A stretch of 64,000 nucleotides of DNA from assembly GCA_963969595.1 (NCBI GenBank), contig OZ018409.1:27975282-28039281 (forward strand), in the 5' to 3' direction. Shown here in pieces: positions 46,379 through 56,658 of the stretch. The stretch comes from Neckera pumila (lineage: Eukaryota > Streptophyta > Bryopsida > Hypnales > Neckeraceae). Position 1 is the first letter of the stretch. Each line of letters begins with the position of its first letter. The translations under genes were made by a program, and so were the position numbers. Under the pieces are notes generated by a model. That model was not told where the DNA came from. It did not search any database and saw only the letters and a program-made list of their open reading frames with translations.

Positions 46379-48306
46379 ATATATAGTGTTGAATCCAGTG
46401 ACTCTAGCGTGTGAGCCTAGAAATGCAAGTTTGCAAGCCTTGAGCTTAGATGTAAGTAGGCACTCTACAACCATAGAAGGTGCCTATAATATACGTACCT
46501 TTACGTAAGTAACCTACAACCATGGAAGGTGACTATGACATAAGCACCTACAACATAGATATCCTATATAACTAAAGAAAGTGTCAGTAACATAGGTACT
46601 TATAATATAGGTGCCAAAGTTAGGTCCTAGACTCATGGGCTCAAGATCTTAAGCTCACATGCTAGCAACCCTTCATTGAATCATTGTACAACTTATGTAC
46701 TTTGTTGTGGCGCACAATGCAACCAATAAATACAAGATTTCAAGAAATTTACATCATCAATATGTACTAATAAATTCATTGACAATTTAGAATTTAGTCC
46801 AAATTTCAATAACCCTAAATTTCATTCATTATAATGAAATAATAGAACTGAATATATTATTTTAAATGATGGATTGGACAACAATTTACTGTTAGTATAT
46901 CAACAATTTCAAATATCTTGAAATAATTAAACTATTCATTTTGTATTTTAATCTTATTGATAATTCACGATAATTGTGTCACACAAATTTTACAGCACGT
47001 TCTCATATTTGTCGAATTTCACATTTGCAAGTGACTACATGTGGTTATCAAGAATGTGATAGTACTAACTAAGTTACTTGTAGAGGTTCTTTTTTGACTA
47101 TTTTAAGCAAAATTTATTTGCTTTTAGTATGGCTACCTTACAAAAAAAAAAAGGAAGAAAGTAAATGGAACTGTCCAAAATACCTTCACAAAATACAATG
47201 TTTAACAATTTTGGAACAAAATTTATGAAGTCTAGATGCTATCAATCATGGATGAAATGATGTAAGTAGACTTTCTTGGAATGCATTTTTTGGACATGAT
47301 ATGAATAAATTATGAATTTTCAAAGTGCTTAAAATAGATGTATCCAACATTTAACGAAAAAATATAGGATGTCTATTTTAAGCTAGAATATATAGGGGTG
47401 ATTTTAGAAAGGGGTTACAATTAGATGTTGTTACTTTAAGAAGAAAACAAAACAAAAATGATTGATTCTAAGGAGTGAGTTTGAAAATGAGTACATTTGT
47501 CCTTAGGGATTTGATGCAATAAGAAAGAATATATTACAAAAAAGTGTAATTAGAGCTGGGAATGAATAGATCAATTCCTCATTGAGATGCTTCTCCACAT
47601 AGTCAATACTTCAACAAGTTTTACAACTAACTACATATTCTAAAAGCTATGAAAGACTGACAAAAGGTATTAAATTTGAGGCATATCAAACAAAAAAAAC
47701 CAATCGTAAAAAAATTTAGAAAAATAAATTAAATTCACAGTTACAAGGCTCCAAAAGTCATTATATTTTCACCACCAATTGACCACCAATTTAAAACTAA
47801 TCCATTCTCAATCTATAAGACGGTCGAGCTTGATTTGAGGCACTTCAAGTTCTAAAAAGCAATTTAAAGCCAAGATGGTAGGGGAATTGTTGACATTTCA
47901 AAAAAAATTATACATCTCCCCTTTCTATGCTTCTAAAAGATGAAGTTCAAAACCCTTGAATGCCGAAGGCATTTTTTGAGCTTTTAGGAATTTGCTCTAA
48001 ATTGAACAAAAAGTCAACATTTTGATAAGTTATATCAATTTTTTGAATTGTAATTGTACAAATTCAAACTAGACATGTTAGGGATCACATAGGGAAAATA
48101 CAAGAATTTCAATTATGAATTGAAAGGTTATAAACTTGAATCATGAGGGTGTTGAAACTGCAAAAGTGATTTGAAATCTTTCAATCTTCTTTTCATATGT
48201 CAAATCTAAAAAGTTGGTCACCAAAAAAATACGAGGTTAAAAGGCCTAATATGCATAACTCCAATCAATTTATGGCTTTTCAGAATGTACTCAAAGTGAA
48301 GAAAAC
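46379..48306. other. AT-rich spacer with a diverged family J copy
   Basis: At about 47260-47435 the blocks 'ggaatgcattttttggacat' and 'atgaattttcaaagtgctta' match the J element at 50894-51175, without clear ends. Around 46466-46520 'ctacaaccatagaaggtg' recurs with a period of about 43 bp. No gene recognised. Confidence 0.45.
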
Positions 48307-48546
48307 ATGCGTTAGATGGCATTGGAGGGCCGTTTTAGGCCCATTCCCAAATTTGGCCCGATTTTGTGAACAGCCACTACGAGCTGTCAGAATTATTTTT
48401 TCCAAATATCATTAAATAAAAAAAAATAAAAAAAACAACGTGGTATGGTCTCGGCCAAATCAGCCAGTAGTTATCTTGCATTCCCGCAATCTAGGAATGC
48501 AGGATAACTCACAATCTTCCAAAGGCCTCAAATGTCATCTAATGTT
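48307..48546. mobile_element. MITE family E, inverted relative to 31993
   Basis: Left GCGTTAGATGGCATTGGAGG and right CCTCAAATGTCATCTAATG are inverted repeats. Internal blocks 'acagccactacgagctgtca' and 'ctcggccaaatcagccag' are the reverse of those at 31993-32230. A hairpin 'cttgcattcccgcaatctag...gaatgcag' lies near the right end. Confidence 0.6.
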
Positions 48547-48552
48547 TTTAAG

Positions 48553-49461
48553 CACATTGCGGGACTACATTATTTGACTTTGAACCTTCTTAACTTTAAC
48601 TTTTTGCACTGCAAAGTTTTGAGCTTTAAATCTTTATAATGGAAAATTGAATTGAGAGACTAACGGAAAAAACTAAAGGAAAAAAAAAAAAAAAAAAAAA
48701 AAGTACTTTAAAAAACTATTAAGTAGAAATAGATACGTGATAGAAGGAAAATCTAAATTATTAATATTTCTTAAATAGAATTAAAATACACTAATACCAA
48801 TGGTAAGATTGTTCTACCAAGAAAAGTAAATTATGTGGAGCTTTGTTTTTGAAAAATTGTAAAAATTGCATTCAGAAATGAATCCTGCAAGTTATTTTTT
48901 CAAGAAGATGCTCTAATTACCCAAAAAACAAGATTGTCCATAACTTTCTCATAACAATCCAAGTGGAATGAATAAAATATTTCCAAATAGACAAAAAGAT
49001 AATATATGAGAAAAAAATTCAAAAAAAAATTCAAAATTTCAAAATTTTTTTTTGCTATCCCTTCTTCCCCTCCACCAAGTTCCAAGCTGTTTGGGGCATA
49101 ACTTTTGTTCCCGGGCACCGATTGAAAATAAAATTATATTCCCACAAGCTAATCAAGTTTTCTATCTTCAAAAAAAATTTCAAAATATTAGGACAAAATT
49201 TCAGCCTATAGGTACCTCCGCAATTCCCATTTGTCCCCTAAAGGGCCAATGGTCCTTTAGGGGTTAAATGCATATATCTTGCAATCTGTGTGGTTTTAAA
49301 ATTTTGAAATTTTTTCCACACATTTTCATACTAGTTAGGTATAAAATCCTACGATTAGATGTGCTTAAAAAACAACTTTCAAATTTTCTTACTCTTTGCT
49401 ATAGAATGACAATTTTGAGTGTTTTTTGGCAAGAAAAAGGCCATGGTCCTTTAGGGGTTAA
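48553..49461. mobile_element. Rearranged TTAA element B1: two inverted parts sharing one TTAA
   Basis: From 48553 ('agcacattgcgggac') to 49267 runs the distal four fifths of B1 in forward orientation, ending CCTTTAGGGG-TTAA. Directly after this TTAA, 49268-49461 is the proximal fifth of B1 inverted, ending CCTTTAGGGG-TTAA. Together the two parts make up one B1 element with its larger part flipped. Non-coding; a low-complexity minus frame at 48900-49118 is chance. Confidence 0.7.
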
Positions 49462-49555
49462 CCTGGACAAATAGAGTCTTGTTCACAACTAGATGTTGAT
49501 TGGTGTGCATACTTCTATCTCTTGATCTATGGTAGAACCATCCATAGTTGACCGC

Positions 49556-50507
49556 TTAACCACTAAAGGACTATCGGTGTTTTTTGGAACCATAGCGATT
49601 TTGGAGAGCTCACTACAAATGGAGATTTTATTTTTTTCATTTGAAATTTTCACACCACATTTTTCCAAGGAGTGGATTTAAGGCCCAGTAATTTTTATAA
49701 CTTTTGACTACATGGTTAAAAAGTCATGGTATGATATGTAGTTTTCATTGCTTGGCAAGCAGCTCGGGTAGCAAAAAAAATTCTTTAAAATTTTTTTTTT
49801 GAGAAGTAAAAATTTGAAATTGATTTTCTAGATTTATATACATGAGGAAAGCTTTGAACCATTCCATTTTGATTTTTGAGACAAAAGTTATGAAGATTTT
49901 AAGCTTTGGATACTTTGCGGGTAGTGATGGAATCCCTACTCTAAAATAAACTTTGAAATCCTCTATTTAACTCAATTTTCAATATTTTGGGAAAAATATA
50001 AAAATATAAGGTGTAGATTGATTATCACAACATTACAACCATTGGGATTGGAATTTTTCAATTCCAATACTAAATTGTTAACAATTTAGTATTTTGAATC
50101 AGTCTCTAGTTCTTTCTACTTACTATTTTTTTCCTATATGTTGTACAATTCTAAATGATTTGAAAATTTTCAAGCATGTAGCCAACTTTTTTTAAAGAAT
50201 GAATCCAAATAATTACAACCATTTTGGACATTTTTTCATACAAATGTGACCTTTTGAAGTGCAGCTGCCCGATTTTTTGCAAGGACAAAAAAAGGGATTT
50301 TGTCACTTCAAATGCTAATATCTTGCAATCCACATGGCAAAAATTTATGAAATTTTTTCTTCATCTTCTTAAACAAGTTTACTACAAGATCTTACGGTTA
50401 CATGTGTCCAAAAATGTTTTTTTTCCAAAAATTAGAACTTGTATTAGAAATGACAATTTTGGACCTTTTTTTTTGGTGAAAACATAGTCAAAACCTTTAG
50501 GGGTTAA
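49556..50507 (+). mobile_element. TTAA element, subfamily A
   Basis: TTAA-CCACTAAAGGAC opens and AACCTTTAGGGG-TTAA closes. Block order is that of 1554-2697 ('gagagctcactacaaatgga', 'acttactatttttttcc', 'ggtgaaaacatagtcaaaac'). Non-coding; frames at 50151-50333 minus and 50224-50487 plus are antisense shadows. Confidence 0.85.
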
Positions 50508-50893
50508 GTAATTGTACATGGAGTAGTAGAAGCCAATGTTCATTTTCAGCCCTGTAGAAATTAGAATGACAGGCATTGCTAATTTTTTGTGATTTTTTTT
50601 CTTGAATTCAAATTATTATGAAGTTTGGAAGCAAAAGTTGACCTAAATTCATACCCAATCTATAAATTTTGTCAATTCCGATCATTGAAGAACTACTTTC
50701 TTGCTCAAGACTTCCTACTTTCTTGCTCACTACTTTGGGACATGTGTCATGACTTTATTAGGACCAACCTTGAAAAGGAAAAAAAAAAACATTCCAAACT
50801 TTGGTTGGAAATCTGTGCCAACCTTGCTTAAAAATAAGTGCACCCTACTGGTTGGGTATGGTTCTCTGGTCAGATATGGATGGTTCTACTATA
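50508..50893. repeat. Second copy of the dispersed repeat at 25920
   Basis: From about 50613, 'gaagtttggaagcaaaagtt', 'cctactttcttgctcacta', 'gggacatgtgtcatgac' and 'ccaaccttgaaaagg' match 25920-26255 in order, at perhaps 65-70% identity by eye. The frames 50625-50831 and 50701-50910 overlap and have no domain. Confidence 0.5.
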
Positions 50894-51175
50894 AGGTAAT
50901 TGCACCTTAAATTGCACAGATAAGCAATTCAGCATGGTTTTCACTATTATATTGAAAAAAAATTGTGGGGTCCTATTGGTAGTCAAAACGGGATTCTAGA
51001 TTCTCTTAGAATGCATTTTTTGGACACCGTGTGAATAAACTACAAATTTTCGAAGTGCTGAAAATAGGTGCACCTAAAAGTGATCATAGAGTCATATGAA
51101 TAGTGGGAGTACATTTTAGGCAAGAATATCCAGTGTGCGCTTTTAGGAACTGTGCAATTTTAGGTGTAGTTACCT
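50894..51175. mobile_element. TA-flanked MITE, family J
   Basis: AGGTAATTGCACCTTAAATT (continuing 'gcaca') at the left is the inverted repeat of the right end, TAGGTGTAGTTACCT preceded by 'tgtgcaatttt'. TA flanks both sides (50892-50893, 51176-51177). The first bases AGGTA resemble families H and the element at 20225. Confidence 0.65.
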
Positions 51176-52865
51176 TACAGTAGAGCATTGGATCATAATG
51201 AGATTGAAGTCACACTACTACTGGGTGGTATCTTTGGGAGACTATGCTTGCCAATGCTCCTTACTGAATCAGAAGTTAGGACCCAAAACAATTTTAATAG
51301 AACCTTGGAATACTGAAAATTAATCGGAGTGCCGACGTATGACTTGAGGAGCTCACTAAGATGGTAGGAGGTCCATCAAGCACCCATTTAACATTTAAGA
51401 GCTGAAACTGAATTTAGGGACGTGAAACTTCTTGAAATATTTTTACGTAAATTTCCCTTGAAAGACAAATGGAATTGGTGTCTAACTCAAGTTGTTTCAT
51501 ATTTTTTGGAGCTTTGTGGAATTACTTATGAAATTTTGAAGTTGAAATGCCATAGGGCCCTAAAAGTGACCACCTCCTAGAATGTACAGCATTTGTACAT
51601 TTTTATACGTTGAAGAAAGCAAAATGTACTTCTGTATCGTGTTTGGTTCAAAATGCCTGAATCGAGTTCAAGCCTCCTACCTTATATGAAATTGGAATTT
51701 TTAACCCCTCACCATCTAAAGATACCAAATGTATCACCACAGCAAATTTGCATCAAGCCACATGCTTCTCATAAAATGCGTTGGTCAAGCCAAATACTGC
51801 TATACTTCCCACATGATTCAAACATTATAACCTCAACCCACTTCCCACCAAATGCAGAAAAGACAAAAATTTCCAATTCATGAGGAAGGTAGCTTATACA
51901 TGATTACATTCAACAATGGATTTCTCAGAGGATGATGCAATTTCTAAGTAATTGCATCAAGCCACATACTTGTCATAAATGCGTTGGTCAAGCTTAAGGG
52001 GTGAGGGGTTAGAGGGACAGGAATGTGTTTGTTCACTTTAAAGAAGTTTGTATACAACCTTATTCAAAATTTGAGCTTTTTTTAACCTTGAAATGCTTTA
52101 GGGGATGTTTCATGCCCTTTGGATGATTTAAACCCTCAAGTCTCAACAACTTTTTGACAATAGAGGTTTTCAATGGATTGTCCGACTTTAATATTTTTTT
52201 GCATATAATTGTGCTTGAAATTTGTAAACTTATTTACACCATAATGTTTTATACTATGATATACACATATATTTTTAATTTACTATAGTGTACAACTATG
52301 GAGAATATTTAGTTTCTTAAAGCACATTTTGTGTTGATATGAGTATTTTTCACTTTCTATTGAAGAATTCACTATAATTTCAAATTTTGACAATATTATT
52401 CGAAATTTTTGTGACTTACTAAAGACATGTGCTTACATCTTTAGAAAAGAAATGAAAAAACTTCACTGATAATTAGTTGCAAATAGGAACATACTCATAG
52501 AAGAAATTTGAAAATTGAAAATGTGGTCATAGGCTCTATTCTTTTGGAATTAATGTAGAATGCAAAGAAATTGGTCATATTAGATAGATTTATGGTACCT
52601 AGGATGTTTTGGATGAGATAGATTGGTTGAAAATTTAATCACAAAAACTAGCAATGTGAATGTCCTAGGTTTGTAAAAAGTCCAAAGTAGACCCTTTAGT
52701 AGTGATTCTATTATATAAGGTGGTGTGTGTGCTAAAATTGCCACTACTCTAGAACCGTCCTTTGGTACATTGGTACATACTGTTTGAAGTTTTGATGTAT
52801 CTACAATGAAAATTTCAAAAAGATACAATATTTTCTTCTTCTTCAAAGAGAGAGTGACTATTGCA
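51176..52865. other. AT-rich spacer with a possible second TTAA family (51711-52012)
   Basis: TTAA-CCCCTCACC at 51711 faces GGTGAGGGG-TTAG at 52012, an inverted pair with a TTAA-like flank. Inside, a 40-bp direct repeat ('tgcatcaagccacat', 'aatgcgttggtcaagc') occurs at about 51750 and 51955. The rest shows no gene or element. Confidence 0.4.
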
Positions 52866-53152
52866 TTAATCCCTAAAGGCCTATTGTCCCTCCGGGGGAC
52901 AAATGGGATTTCATACAGATACCTACAGGTTGAAATTTTGTTGTGATTTTCTGAAACTTTTTTGAAAGATAGAAAACTGCTAAGCTTCATGGGATTATAA
53001 TTTTTTTTCAATTGGTGCCCGGGAAAAAAAGTTATCCCAAATAAGCTCAAAACAGGGACGGGGGGCAACGAAAAATTTAATTTAATTTAAATTAATTTTT
53101 TTTTTTTCTTATAGATTTGGTGAAAACATAGTCAAAAACCTTTAGAGGTTAA
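52866..53152 (-). mobile_element. Short chimeric TTAA element: B1 left end, A right end
   Basis: TTAA-TCCCTAAAGGCC starts an inverted B1 ('gtccctccgggggac', 'agatacctacaggttgaaat', 'aataagctcaaaacaggga'). At about 53115, within 'ttcttatagattt', it switches to the last 35 bp of subfamily A ('ggtgaaaacatagtc') and closes CTTTAGAGG-TTAA. The 287-bp product has both ends needed for mobility. Part of a 162-codon minus frame (52580-53068) crosses it and is not a gene. Confidence 0.75.
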
Positions 53153-54485
53153 TGTCCTGCAGCTCAAATCAGTTCTCAACAAATTTTCTTTGAAAGATAA
53201 GAAGAAGTTGCACCTAAATTACTTGGATTCATATTTTTCAAACTTCTTAGTGAATTGGTGATGAATTTTGTTAAGTTTGGAATTGGGGGTGCTTGAAATT
53301 TATATCCCCATCCACAGAAATTGTATTGGTTCTATTCTTTGCTTGTCCTTTTTAAATACTAAAGGCCCAAGGCCTTTTTTCTGCCAAAAACTATCAAAAC
53401 TGCCATTTCTAGAGCAAAGAGTAAAACTGCCATTTCTATTACAAGTACCAAATTTTAGAAATAAAACATTTTTGAACACATGTAACTGTAGTATCTTTTA
53501 GTATGTTGGTTTGAAAAGATGTGGAAACAATTTCAAAAATTTTTGACCATGAAGATTGCAAGATATTAGCATTTGAAGTGACAAAAAAAGTTTTTTGGAC
53601 CTTGCAAAAAAATAGGTAGCTGCACTTCACAAGGTCACATTTTTATGAAATAGTGTCTAAAATGGTTGTGCGTCTTTGGATTCATTTCTATAGGCAAGTT
53701 GGCTACATGCTTTAAAAGCTTTCAATCATTTGAAATTGTACAACATACAGGAAAAAAATAGTAAATAGAAAGAAGTAGAAAATGATTCAAAACACAAAAT
53801 TCTTAAGAATTTAATTATAGAATTGAAAAATGCCAATCTCAATGGTTGTAAAATTGTAATAAACAATCAACACCCACCTTTTTTTGTTTTTTTTCATAAA
53901 TATTGAAAACTGAGGTAACCCTTAAAGGACCATTGTTCATTCAATGGACATTTAGGATTTTGGACAGATACCTACGGGCTGAATTTTTGTCCTGATTTTT
54001 TGAAATTTTTTTTGAAGATAGAAAAACTAAAAATAGTAATAAGCTTTGTGGGAATACAATTCTTTTTTCAATCGGTGCCTGGGAATAAAAGTCATGCCTA
54101 AATAAGCTCAAAACAAGGGAGAGTGGGCAACAAAAAATAATTTGCAAGAATTGATTAATTAAATTTTTTTTTCTTCCCATAGATTATATTTTTGTCTATC
54201 TAGAAAGCTTTGATTCATTCCATTTGGATTTGTCATGAGAAAGTTATGGACAATCTTATTTTTTGGGCATTTAGAGCATCTTCCTGAAAAAAATGACTTT
54301 TAGGATTCATTTCTAAATGCAATTTTTACGATATTTTACAAAAAAAAGTTCTGCATCCTTTAGTTTGCTTGCTCAAACAATCTCACCATTGGGATTAGTG
54401 CACTTTAATTCTATATAAAAGATATTAATATTTTAGATGTTCCTTCTATCTTGTACCTACTTCTACTTAACAATATTTTTAATAA

Positions 54486-55954
54486 CTAGCTGTTGGTGCT
54501 TGCTATGCTACGCATTCATCATTAGAATTTTGTTAGAATTTTTATATATTAGATAAAATGCAAAACAAAAATTTCAATAAAGCTTCAAATAAAAATTACT
54601 AAAATCTTTGTATAATTTTGTTTATAAGTAAGCATATATTGAAATGTACAATAGAAATTTATTGAATGATGAGTGAAATATATGCAATGGTGAATACTGT
54701 AAAAGATACACATTTATTGTAATGCATTCAAAAGTTGACTCAATTGTTATGAAAAATGACAACCTAAAAACTTGGTGAATCGAAAAGAAAAACTTGTAAA
54801 TTTGAAAAACTTCATGAACAACTTAATTGTTGTGAAATCCAAAATCGCTTCAATTGAATAAATTTTTCAAATCATTTGGGAGTAGCAATAGAATTTTGGA
54901 ATCATAAAAGCTGTAAAGGGTCGTTGCAAGAAACGCCGTCCACTTTTGGTCCATTTTGGCTTGTTTTCGGCCAGTACTCCAGTACTCATGAGCTTTTGCT
55001 TATGAATTTTTTTTAAATATATAAAATAAGGACAATTAGTACAAGACTAAAAGTAGCATATCCCCAAAATTTCAGATCTAAAAAAAATCTAGGTAAAAAG
55101 TTATTCACAAAAAAGAGTGAGCTGAAATTTTGAAGAAAATACATACTTTGACATTTTAATTTGTAAAAAATAGAAAAAATAATTTTCAAAGAAAGTAAAA
55201 ATAGACCATTTGGGAAGACTTTATGCTGAAGAGATTTGACTAAAAAATTGATCTTGAAGTCATATAAAATGTTTAGAACTGCGCGTGCAAGAGAGCCCTC
55301 TTTGCATGGATGTAGACAACACAAAATAAAATATTTTTATATGCCCCTTGGTAGAAACATGAGTTCCTACTATGCAAATAGACCATAGAAATTTCAGCTC
55401 TAAATCATTAAATTTGGGTACTCCTTTTTACTCAAAACCCCTAAATCGCAAAACGTGACAAATTAGCTAAATTGAAATTTAAATATAAAATGATTTTTAA
55501 AAATTTCTGAAAAATATGAGATATAATTAACCTCAAGTTAGACATCTCCAATAAAAAATTCAACTTCATGAAAATTATGCTTCAAAAGTTATTGCAAAAG
55601 GAAGCTTCCACGAACTCCTTGTGACAATTCAACAGTACCGGTGTTTCTTGCAATGACCCTAAAAGTGATATTACAAAGGTGATTGCAAACTACTACTCTA
55701 TTTCTGTAATATAACATTGTGTGAAAATATTAATTTTATGTATGCATGATTGAAAATATTTTTACAAAATATTAAAATTAATTACTTCAAAGACTTATTG
55801 AAATCATTATCATGCATTCTATTCAAATATATCAAAATTTTACTAATATGTGATACAATAAATGTGTAGCATAGCAAGCATGAGCCCCTATTATTAATGG
55901 TAGCATTTGTGATATTACAAAGGGAACTAAGATTTTAGTAGTATGATAGTATGA
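54486..55954 (-). mobile_element. Non-autonomous Helitron-like element, split by family F
   Basis: Read on the minus strand it starts TCATACTATCATACTAC and ends GCACCAACAGCTAG, inserted exactly between A and T of host B1 sequence (A at 54485, T at 55955) with no target duplication. TC start, CTAG end and an A/T target are the defining marks of Helitrons. Near both ends lies 'gcttgctatgctac' in inverted arrangement. No Rep/helicase frame. The usual GC-rich hairpin before CTAG is only weakly formed. Confidence 0.65.
54918..55657. mobile_element. Element family F, nested in the Helitron
   Basis: Ends GGGTCGTTGCAAGAAACGCC and GTGTTTCTTGCAATGACCC are inverted repeats. TAAA flanks both sides (54914-54917, 55658-55661), a possible 4-bp target duplication. 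Related to 32235-33315. The 103-codon minus frame at 55013-55324 is AT-rich, ends outside any known family and is not called a gene. Confidence 0.65.
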
Positions 55955-56658
55955 TGAAAATTAAGTTTTTTTGATCTTTTCTTTTTTTGCTTAGACTTTC
56001 AACAATTCTCTTCTATAAAGATTTAAAGCTCAAGACTATGTAGTGCAAAAATTTAAAGTTAAAAATGTTCAAAGTCAAAAAGTCTAGTTTCACAATGTGC
56101 TGAAAAACTTGTTTTTTTCACCTTAAACGTAGATATCTTGCAATCTGTGCTGTCAAAAATTCTGAAATTTATTCCACACATTGTCATACTAGTTAGATAT
56201 AAGATCTTATGGTTAGATGTGAAAAAAAAACAATTTTCAATTTTTTTTAACTCTTTGCTATTGAAATGGCAATTTTAAGTCTTTTAGGCAAAAAAATGGC
56301 CTTGGTCCTTTAAGGGTTAAATAAAGGATTTCAAAGTTTATTTTAGAGTTGAAATTTCATAACTATCCGCAAACTACCCTCAACTAAAACTCCTCACAAC
56401 TTTTAACTCATTGATCGAAATGGAATGATTCAAAGCTTTCCAAATATATATAAATCTAGAGAACCAACTTCAAATTTTTAATTCTGAAAAAAGTGATTTT
56501 TTTCAAATCTGCCCAAGTTGCCCGGCCTTACAAAAAAACCCTACATATCATGCAATAACTTTTTAACCATATAATCGGAAGTTAAAAATTCCATTGGTAG
56601 TGAGCTACCCTAAATATCTATGATGCAAAAAAATGGTGTTTGGAACTTTAGGGGGTAA

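Larger units (their letters stand above)
53915..56320 (-). mobile_element. TTAA element, subfamily B1, inverted, nested and itself interrupted
   Basis: It opens GTAA-CCCTTAAAGGACC (decayed TTAA) and closes CCTTTAAGGG-TTAA. B1 blocks in reverse: 'agatacctacgggctgaat', 'ggacaatcttattttttggg', 'tcacaatgtgctgaaaaact'. It is 2.4 kb because a Helitron-like element occupies 54486-55954. Its target is the 'gagTTAA' site found intact in other A copies. Confidence 0.8.
53352..56658 (-). mobile_element. Chimeric TTAA element: B1 start joined to inverted A, split by a nested copy
   Basis: It starts TTAA-ATACTAAAGGCCC with about 75 bp of forward B1 ('gccatttctagagcaaagag') and then switches to inverted A ('actgccatttctattacaag') at a point where both have 'actgccatttct'. 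Inverted A runs to 'gaaaactgag' (53914), is interrupted until 56320, then continues 'ataaaggatttcaaagttt' to the A left terminus, TTTAGGGGG-TAA (56656-56658). Confidence 0.75.

Noticed and set aside
34685..46383. Target duplication of the chromovirus
   Set aside because: ATTTT at the left and ATATA at the right do not match; not claimed.
52580..53068. 162-codon minus frame
   Set aside because: Its first half is the inverted B1 part of the chimeric element and it runs into plain spacer; no domain.
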